From contig NC_073746.1 of the NCBI RefSeq assembly GCF_029784135.1, positions 290,671,089-290,735,088 of the forward strand: a DNA stretch of 64,000 bases. The letters run 5' to 3'. Shown here in pieces: positions 56,901-64,000 of this stretch. The DNA comes from Toxorhynchites rutilus septentrionalis (taxonomy: Eukaryota; Arthropoda; Insecta; Diptera; Culicidae). The translations under genes and the position numbers were made by a program. Under the pieces are notes generated by a model, which was given only the letters and a program-made list of their open reading frames with translations, searched no databases and was not told the origin of the DNA. Within the stretch, counting starts at the first letter, position 1. Every line of letters starts with the position of its first letter.

Positions 56901-57670
56901 AATTGCTTCAGATATTATTTCCGCAAATGTTCTCCAGTCAATATTCTTCGTGAGGTCATACGAAATATTGACTGACTCACGAGAGCTTGATTCATTAGCG
57001 ATCGATAAAATTATTGGTAGGTGATCACTACCGTGGGGATCTTGGATTACCTTCCACATGCAATCCAGGGAAAACGAAGAAGAGCATAGAGATATGTCTA
57101 GCATGCTTGCCCGTGCAGGAGGGTTGGCTATTCTGGTTGCTTCCCCAGTATTCAAAACTGTCAATTTGAAGTTGTCGCACAGATCATAAATCAAAGTGGC
57201 ACGGTTGTCATCGTAGAGTGATCCCCATGCTGTTCCATGGGAGTTGAAATCACCTAAGATTAACCGCGGCTCCGGCATTGCCTAGATAGTATCAAAGAAC
57301 TGATGGCGGCCTACCGTAGTTCTGGGAGGGATATATATCGAAGCAATGCAGAGGTCTTTGCCATTGATTTGTGTCCGACAAGCAACAACTTCAATGCCTG
57401 TCATCGATGGGAGACTCTATAGAAGGAGTGACATTTTTTAATCCCCAATAGTACGCCACCAAACGAGTCATTTTGATCGAGGGGAATAATGTTGAAATCG
57501 TGGAAATTCAGCTCGTCGGCTGAAGAAAGCCATGTTTCACAGAGGGAAAATACATCACAGTTGGAGCTATGAACTAAAAATTTAAATTGATCTAGTTTAG
57601 GGATGATACTTCTGCAATTCCACTGTATTACAGTGGTCAATTCCTTGACCTCATGCACTGAATCAGGCAT
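54000..57670 (-). pseudogene. I-clade LINE ORF2: endonuclease, reverse transcriptase, RNase H
   Basis: Starts ATG 57670. The AP-type endonuclease has QWNCRSI, SLCETWL, LGDFNSHG and GSDHLPI, i.e. the catalytic N, E, D/N and SDH sets. A frameshift near 57415 (after KKCHSFYRV), a TAG at about 57282-57284 just before AMPEPR, and a TGA at 56769-56771 break the 5' third. From 56696 the frame is open for 898 codons. It carries RT motifs LDIKGAFDSV (A), GLPQGSCLSPLLYS (B) and RQLADDGVIS (C, the catalytic DD with L in place of the usual F/Y). RNase H carries FFTDGSFING, YVAELGAIYYAL, IFSDSLSSI and NEKADSLAK, all four acidic residues present, then the CDCGDGYHDIEHVVW tail. Confidence 0.92.
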
Positions 57671-59072
57671 CGAGGGAAATGAACGCTGCTAAAAAGGCAC
57701 ATTTTTCTTTCAAGAATGTTCTCACTACCGGAAGCAAACATAATACTATGCTTTTAAGGGAGTCATTAATATTCAAAGCATACAAAATGTTGTCCATCAG
57801 GTCAGAAAGCGCAAACAAGCCATGTTGTGACTGTTGCTTTGACCGCGAAAAAGGAACAGACGTATTGGGTGTTGTTCCGGAACGTGCTGAGGACCCCTGG
57901 TTAGTAGATGAACCGTGTAAACCAGGAGGTACTTGCTTCGGTCTATTTTCAGCACGTTCGGTTCGAAGTTTCAATCCAACTTGGGAAATTTCGGACTACT
58001 TACTGGGGAGTGATGGAAAAGTAGTAATTTTCCTTTTCCTGATGGCACCCTGCGATGTACCAGAACTTCCCGCGTTCTGAGCGACAGCGACAGGCTCGTC
58101 GTTCTGCAGGAGGGAGTAAAGATTGTCCTGCGCCATTGGCACGGAATTCTTAAGCATTTCTGCATAAGTCCGTTTTGAAAATTCCTTTAAGGAACGCTTG
58201 ATTTTTTCCCCTCTTTGTATGTACACCGGGCATTGAGAAAGATCATGGGGGGCCCCGTCGCAATGAAGACACTTGCGCTCTTTTCCGCAAGAAGTCCCAT
58301 CATGACTCTCTCCACAATCTGCACAACGCTTTTTGTTGCAACAGTAGACGGCCGTGTGACCAAGTTGCTTGCAGTTGTTGCAACTCATTACCCGGGATAC
58401 AAACAATCGAACAGGTAAACGAAGCGCATCTATCGAAACGAAGTTTGGAAGGGCAGAGCCCTCAAAGATTACTCGAAAAGAATTTGTCGAACTGAGAACT
58501 CTCTTATTATTTATAATAGATACGGATTTCAGTTGGTCGCATGCAAGAATCTTCACAATTTTAAGCGAAGAGTTCTTGAAGCGACCGACTCCATCCTTGA
58601 GTATATCATTTCGGGTCAAACCCTTTTCGGTGATTACGCTGTCGATTTCTACGTTACGACAGGGCACGTATACGCGATACTCAATCGCAAAGAGATCGCA
58701 ACGGGTTATATCATTTGCTTGGGTCCGGCTGGAGACGACAACTCGTAATTTGTCTGGCCCCATCCGAGTAATCTCGGTAACATCTGAGAAGTTTTTTGTC
58801 AGCTCTTTAGATATGCGAATAACATTGAGGGGTTTGGATTTTCGCCTAAGGTACACAATGAATGGGCCTTTGGAGCCCTCAGGATATACTTTTTGACGAA
58901 AATCCAGCTTTTTTTCATCCTCCTCATCATCATAAATTACGTTTTCTATTTCCTTTCTTCTTCCAATTTCTACTTCACCTTCCGGTTCTTCAGGGGGTTC
59001 CGTATCAGAGATAAACGTTGGCGTCGTTGCGGGATCCTCCCCGCCTTCAGCCATAGTAATAAATTTCGTCAA
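57663..59072 (-). pseudogene. I-clade LINE ORF1 (gag-like, CCHC zinc knuckles), one in-frame stop
   Basis: 469 codons from ATG 59072 (MAEGGEDP at 59054 is an equally good start) to TGA 57663-57665, broken by TAG at 57996-57998 after codon 358. Residues 20-60 are acidic. Three CCHC knuckles lie at 231-244 (CNNCKQLGHTAVYC), 250-262 (CADCGESHDGTSC) and 268-281 (CLHCDGAPHDLSQC), expected to bind element RNA. The part after the stop, in the same frame, is Ser/Gln/Pro-rich then hydrophobic (LFALSDLMDNILYALNINDS ... FISLDA), the usual C-terminus of I-element ORF1. A single CAG- or AAG-like to TAG change explains the break. Confidence 0.88.
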
Positions 59073-59425
59073 CTGTTCGATATGAACAGAATTTATTGGT
59101 AATAAAAATAATTAAAAAATAAATATAAGATAAACTTCACCCTAATGCCAACGCTTGATGATTACGTAAACATCAAGCGAAACAATGGTATTTGTTATGC
59201 ACAGAAAGTGGAAGAAATGATAAAAAGAAGAAAAAAAAAGAAATAAACTTCTACTTGCCGCTGCGGTGTGACGTATGTGATGAGTATATGTGATCTGTTG
59301 AATGGATCCTCAGTGCCTCGATCGTACACCACTTATTTGGTTGAGATTCACCACGCTTGCAAGCGCGCCGGATGAAAAAAACACAACAGAATCGATGTGA
59401 AAAAAACACCTCTCTCGGATCGACT

Positions 59426-59842
59426 GAAGAATGCGTCCGATAAGCTTGCAAGTGAGCGAACGAATGAACCGAGCATGTATGATATAAAGAATTTCAATAA
59501 TTCATTATGTTTATTCAAAAAGTTTTCCAGCTCGCTGGCCATGCCTATGGCTTTAATCGAATTGAGGTTATTGGCGCATGTGAGGATAAAGTTCGATGAA
59601 GTGACAGTCATTTAACAACGTAAATAAATTCGTTCTCTTCGAAAACCAAACGACGGATCGATTATTTGAATGTTATTTGTACCAAAATAATGAAATCGCG
59701 ACTGAAAAAAAGAGATGGGGTGAACCTTTAAGGCTATATTTGATTTTACGCCGAATTTAAGAAAATAAAATAGAAATAAAAATTATACAGATTTTTTTCT
59801 GCATAGTGCAACCCTAATTGGTATTAAACATATAATAAACTG
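59426..59842. other. Flank between the LINE and the Mutator-like element
   Basis: Small frames on both strands (59348-59615) show no recognisable motif. Part may be LINE 5' leader if the true start lies further upstream. Confidence 0.3.
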
Positions 59843-60387
59843 GGTTCCCGGAATAAATCGCCACAGAAAACGACTGCAACAGAAACCACCGCTTATAAAA
59901 TGTGTAGTAGGCTATAAATATTGTGGCGCGGTATTGTATTTCAAAACAAGAATTAACCGGGCAAACGTATCGCCCCAGGCAAACGTAACGCCCCGGGCAG
60001 ACGTATACCGTCCGACGCTCGCTAGAGCTCGGTCGGACATTGCTAAAGGATCGTATCCTATGTTTCAAACTAACCGGGCAATCAGTGGATCCCAGGTTTG
60101 CGTGCGAGACACCGCCGCTTCCGACGGCGGGTCGGCGGTGGACTCGGATTGCGTCATCTTGGCGGCATGGGCCGCCTCGATTCCTTATCCTCGCCAAATG
60201 GGGACTTCGTCCCCATTACATTGTCCTCAGAATAAATTTCGAAAAACGAGAACAAGAGAATAAATTTATAATAGAAATGTGAGGCACATGATGTTTTTCC
60301 CGCGCCAAATATTTCTAGCCTACTACACTTTTTCTAAGCGGTTGTTTCTGTTGCAGTTGTTTACTGTGGCGATTTATTCCGGTCACC
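59843..60387. mobile_element. Mutator-like nonautonomous element with GC-rich core
   Basis: Terminal inverted repeats of about 90 bp: left GGTTCCCGGAATAAATCGCC, right inward GGTGACCGGAATAAATCGCC, and the match continues through ACCGCTTA..TGTAGTAGGCTA to GGCGCGG. AATAAACTG flanks both ends exactly (59834-59842 and 60388-60396). A 9-bp duplication plus long inverted repeats is the mark of Mutator-like elements, known in Aedes (Muta1). The core (about 59950-60235) is strikingly GC-rich and could be captured host sequence. No transposase. Confidence 0.88.
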
Positions 60388-60396
60388 AATAAACTG

Positions 60397-61135
60397 TACC
60401 CTAGCGGTATCATGTATAGTTTACGTCCTTTTCTTATGCCTACCAAGCTTTTTTGAGCATAAAAAAAAACGCGTAGTTTTAAGCAAAAGTATTATGTATT
60501 TTGACAAAATGCTTTTGTTCATAGTGCGGACGAGGCCGCTTGCGCATCGTTTGTGTTCTTGCGTGCGTACGTGTGTTTATGTATGTATGTATGGTGTTCT
60601 TGTGTGTTTGTACGTGCGCGTCTGTGTGCACGCGTTTATGCATGTTCGTGCGCTCGCTTGTGTGCGTTTGTGCGTTTGTGCGTGCGCTCGCAGTTCTGCG
60701 TGGGCACGCTGAAAATTTCCAGACCTTGTCGAAAATGACTTAATTTCGAGCAAATCGCGTAAAAAAAATCACGCAAAAAACCGCCTAAAAAGAGTCCCCA
60801 CATCCCCCCAACCACCCCCCCCCCCCTCCGCACGAAAATAGCTTAACTTCGAGCAAATCGCATAAACAACGCGTAATGTTGAGCAAATCTCGTAAAAAAA
60901 TCACGCAAAAAAAATCGCATAAAAAAATAATCCACATATTTTCTGTATCAAACATGTATTCCAAATAACGAAGAAACATGTTATTTACAAGTGATTGAAG
61001 AATTTTGAACACGGTCCGCGACGATCCATTTTGGTAAAATAAAACTTACAATTGAAAGCAGCATGCTAAAGGACGCTAGATTTAGCATGCGAAATGAAAA
61101 TAAATATTACCCGTTCAAGCAATTTTAATCGTCAA
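60397..61135. repeat. Low-complexity tract: GT-rich, C run and A/C-rich tandem words
   Basis: 60555-60700 is built from GTGTG/TGCGT words. 60816-60826 is a run of C. 60720-60930 repeats GAGCAAATC.CGTAAAAAAA and CACGCAAAAAA three times or so. Cys/Val-rich ORFs here are artefacts. Confidence 0.75.
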
Positions 61136-61262
61136 TTTTTTTTTTCAATTTATGTATTGTGTTTTTCAAATGTTGGAATAACAATATGTTTCTTATCTCA
61201 CTGCGGAGGCATTGTTTCGTTTTTAATGTTTTAACCTAACTTATGACTATCTTAAAACTAAC

Positions 61263-63763
61263 TTAACCTACTGTATACAGATCCCTTATAAGAGGGTATT
61301 CAGAGTTAATACATTTAAGTCTAAATTTTTGTTTAAAATCAATTATTCTTTGCTCTATAACATTCACACCTGTTTGTTCATAATCCAGCCAATTACTGGT
61401 AAAGAATGGTACATTCAAAATCATTTTTAAAAACCTATTTTGAACAACTTGTAGTTTTTTCTTATGAGTCATAGCACATATTTCCCACACAGGTAAAGCG
61501 TAATCAATTACCGGTGCTATTATTTGCTTATATACAGCCAATTTGTTCGATCTGGAGAGTCTGGAGTTTCTATTTATTAGAGGATACAAGCATTTCATTA
61601 ATACTACGCACTTGTTTTTAATGTTTTCGACATGCAACCTGAACAACAATTTCGAATCCAGAACTACACCAAGATAGCGTACATCAGGAGTCCAATCAAT
61701 AGCAGAATTTTCTAACGAAACTCTACAACCAGCGGGAGGAATTAACTTCGGTGACTGCCTATGCAGGAACATTATGGCTTGTGTTTTCGATGCGTTTATT
61801 TTATTTTTCCAGGTGGATGTATAATTCGAGAAGATATCCAGACATCTCTGGAGCTTGTTTGTTAATTCTCGCGGCATTCTACCTTTCACCATGAATGCAG
61901 TGTCATCTGCGAAAAACGATAGACTGCATCCAACAGGTAATTGAGGTAAGTCCGATGTAAATATGTTGTATAATGTAGACCCCAATAGGCTACCTTGCGG
62001 AACACCTGCTGAGACCGGGAAAATTTCAGATAGTATACCATTTATCATTACCCTGAAAGATCTATGTTGAAGGTAACTTCGAATAATTTTTACTAGATAC
62101 AAAGGAACTCGGGCCTGTATTAATTTAAAAATTAAGCCATCGTGCCACACATTATCGAAAGCTTTTTCGATATCGAGGAACGTCATGGCAGTGGATTTGG
62201 AGACCAAGCGATTTCTCTTGATGGTGTTTATTACCCGCAACAATTTGTTTTCCAAAAAGTGGGAAAATAGTGTAACTCCAAACATTTATTCATGATCTTT
62301 GAAAGCATTTTAAAAAATGTTTCACTCATATTTTTTAAAACAATATTAAAGATACCTTCTAGACCCGGAGCTTTCATATTCTTGGTTCGTTTTATGGCTG
62401 AGCACAGCTGTTCGAGCGTAATTTTCTGATCTGGAGGAACATCATAATCAGAACTATCAACATCACGAACGCCCTGATCAACAATGCCTTGAAGAGAACT
62501 CACGACATTACTTCCCAGTGAATGCGAGCGGACAAATTGGTTTCCTAAGGTGTTAGCTTTTTCTAAAGGGGTGAACCGAAGTGAACTGTCGACCTCTACC
62601 CTAAGAGGATACCCTATTTTTAGTTTAGATTTCATTATTCTTGAAATCTTCCGAAATGGGGAGGAGTCATTGCCTAGTTTTTGAATAAGACTTGAGAAAC
62701 TCTCGTTTCTGAGGATGTTCATCCGTCTAGTGATTTCTCTAGAAAGCCTTGCAGCTAGAAATTTTTTATCTAGATCTCCAGATCGTTGAAATTGCCGTCT
62801 TTAGATGTTCCTAAGTCGAATGATATATCTAGTGTGGGAATCTATGGCTATGATCCTACCTTTAATTTCAATTTTCGGTACACACATGTCTTCTGCAACT
62901 TCGATGGCGTGTTGGAGTTGTGCTAAAAACCTTTCGATGTCTGCTACACCGCTAAGTGCTGGATCAGTGTCAACGATGGAATCCACTATTTGTTGTAAAC
63001 GGTTCCAATTAACATGATGGTAATCTTTCCTTCGTTGAATAGAAGCTGTTTCTGGGCGGGTAGGGATGTCACACACCACCGGATAGTGATCTGAACTGAG
63101 CTCATTCAATGAAACTGGTTTATCGATGGTGAAGTTGGTGAGAAAGATATCTAAAACCGAAGGATTACCAGCCGGAGAGAGAAACGTGGGTTCATCAGGA
63201 AACTGAATCGTATACTGTCCGTACTGGGAATGATCGAATAAAGCGCAGCCATTTTGATTTCGAATATGGTTACTCCAAAACTCATGTCGGGCATTTAGGT
63301 CGCCATCTACTACGAGTTTACTTCTTGTACGTGAGATAAGCGTGAGGTCATTTTTAAATTTGGTTCTAGACCCGTTACTATAAGCGCATTGTTGGGGACA
63401 ATAGATGGCAATAATCTTGATACTTCCAGTTGACGAATAAACTTCTACTCCCAAGGCTTCACTAAACGTGGTAGGAATATGGGGCAGCACACAGAATTTC
63501 AACCCCTTTTTCACCGCTATCGCAACACCTCCATTCCTAAAGTTGGATCGATCAAGTGGATAAAAGTAAAGTCTGGCAATGAAAAATTGATGTTTCTTCA
63601 GGTGGGTTTCAGTAAAAATTCCCACATCGATATTGTGCTTGGCCATGAAATCAACAAGCTCGATCTTTTTTGCTCGGATAGAGCAAGCGTTCCAGTTCAT
63701 AATTTTGGTTTTATTACACACCACAATTAATGACGAATGATACAAGTACTTGAATTTGTTCAA
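61263..63763 (-). pseudogene. Jockey LINE ORF2: endonuclease and reverse transcriptase, with stop and deletion
   Basis: Start ATG 63763 or, more family-like, MNWNACSIRA at 63700. The endonuclease shows NWNACS, FTETHLKK, VDGDLNARHEFW and SSDHYPVVCD. TAA at 62801-62803 (in RLRNI-stop-RRQFQRSGD) breaks an otherwise continuous frame. In the RT, KCLELHYFPTFWKT runs at about 62245 straight into KLLRVINTIKRNRLVSKST in another frame. The usual stretch between them (the KPGKD...SYRPISLL...FGFR region) is absent, an estimated deletion near 200 bases. Motif A FLDIEKAFDNVW, motif B AGVPQGSLLGSTLYN and motif C SFFADDTAFMV are intact downstream. The C-terminal domain ends RDLYTVG. Confidence 0.9.
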
Positions 63764-64000
63764 TTTTACTACGGCACTTACGTAGAGCGTCTGTCATGTT
63801 CTCAAATATCTCCATTAGTTCCGTAGCCGAAAATAATTCATTTGATGATTGTTGCTGCCCTGCTGTGGGAGGAGATGGTCGCTGTTGCATGGCAGTAGGC
63901 TTCTGGAGTCGAGGCTGGATGCGAGATGGTGTTGCTGCAGTTTGCGGTTGAGACGGGAACTGTGGAAAATCATTCGCGTTGAAAATAAAACCATTTGGCT
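63714..64000 (-). CDS. Jockey LINE ORF1, C-terminal part (partial at window edge)
   Basis: The minus frame enters from beyond 64000 and ends at TAA 63714-63716. It reads FNANDFPQFPSQPQTAATP, then a Gln/Pro/Ser-rich linker, then LFSATELMEIFENMTDALRK and CRSKIEQIQVLVSFVINCGV. The LFS..EL..IF..M...L..C.SK.EQ pattern is the usual C-terminus of Jockey ORF1 proteins, downstream of the zinc knuckles. The visible part has no stop or frameshift. It overlaps the first possible ATG of ORF2 (63763) by about 50 bases; the next ORF2 Met (63700) lies just after the stop. Confidence 0.75.
   Translation of the reverse strand, partial: PNGFIFNANDFPQFPSQPQTAATPSRIQPRLQKPTAMQQRPSPPTAGQQQSSNELFSATELMEIFENMTDALRKCRSKIEQIQVLVSFVINCGV

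Larger units (their letters stand above)
53471..59425 (-). mobile_element. Nearly full-length I-clade LINE
   Basis: Minus strand. Order: 5' leader (about 59425-59073), ORF1 gag-like (59072-57663), ORF2 endonuclease-RT-RNase H (57670-54000), 3' UTR (53999-53484) with AATAAA (53493-53498) and a poly(A) run at 53471-53480. ORF2 starts inside the end of ORF1 with an 8-base overlap (ATGCCTGA, 57663-57670), as in bicistronic LINEs that reinitiate translation. Lesions: one stop in ORF1, one frameshift and two stops in ORF2. The 5' end is uncertain; a TCAGTC initiator-like site at about 59425 is my guess. No target duplication could be confirmed. Confidence 0.88.
61136..64000 (-). mobile_element. Jockey-clade LINE, 3' part, running off the window
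   Basis: Minus strand. End of ORF1 (64000-63714), ORF2 endonuclease plus RT (63763-61263), a short 3' UTR and a poly(A) run at 61136-61145. No RNase H domain, as expected for Jockey. ORF2 contains one stop and one internal deletion, so the copy is dead. The 5' end lies outside the window. Confidence 0.9.

Noticed and set aside
54824..58896. Plus-strand ORFs across the I LINE
   Set aside because: Shadows of the minus-strand LINE reading frames.
60494..60743. Cys/Val/Arg-rich ORFs in three frames
   Set aside because: Produced by GT/TGCG low-complexity DNA; no conserved spacing of Cys.
1..64000. Endogenous viral sequences
   Set aside because: I looked for polymerase, capsid or glycoprotein-like readings and saw none; all reverse transcriptase matches are LINE type.

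Overview
The window reads as transposon-dense, intron-sized, AT-rich arthropod DNA. The mix of repeats points to a culicine mosquito: a DD37E Tc1/mariner (ITmD37E type), I- and Jockey-clade LINEs, tRNA-derived SINEs, TA-target and 3-bp-target MITEs, a Mutator-like element with long terminal inverted repeats, hAT relics and foldback repeats. The species is inferred from repeat type, not proven. No complete host gene is visible. Every long protein reading that I recognise belongs to a mobile element.

Layout. 0-10 kb: an internally deleted mariner, SINEs, a 94-bp minisatellite repeat, a TA-flanked MITE with a 50-bp-arm hairpin, and a 0.8-kb inverted-repeat element carrying a nested SINE. 10-12.6 kb: a 2.2-kb imperfect palindrome. 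12.7-15.5 kb: a repeat-poor island. 15.5-26 kb: nested SINEs, a 3-bp-TSD MITE, foldback repeats, a Helitron-like fragment, a Myb/SANT-like relic and a 5'-truncated I-clade LINE. 26-28 kb: a decayed hAT element. 30.2-33.4 kb: a SINE split by a DD37E mariner, itself split by AT-rich DNA and about 152 copies of a pentanucleotide. An unsplit SINE copy lies at 38.35-38.84 kb. 35-40 kb: three more mariner relics, one split by a MITE. 40-41.4 kb and 44.7-47.1 kb: repeat-poor islands. 41.4-43.8 kb: a foldback repeat used as a nesting site. 47.1-48.4 kb: a boundary-complete DD37E transposon whose uninterrupted 333-codon ORF hides loss of the first catalytic Asp. 49-52.5 kb: the minisatellite repeat again, a DD37E relic and a MITE. 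53.5-59.4 kb: a nearly full-length I-clade LINE on the minus strand. 59.8-60.4 kb: a Mutator-like nonautonomous element with a GC-rich core. 61.1-64 kb: a Jockey-clade LINE on the minus strand running off the window.

The elements do not form a pathway. They form an insertion history: target-site duplications, nesting and paralogous empty sites in this same window allow several insertions to be ordered. The three repeat-poor islands are the best places to look for host regulatory DNA. I did not find a convincing undescribed biological system. The strongest leads are the GC-rich cargo in the Mutator-like element, the very pure pentanucleotide array inside a mariner, and the compensated frameshift pair in the DD37E transposase.
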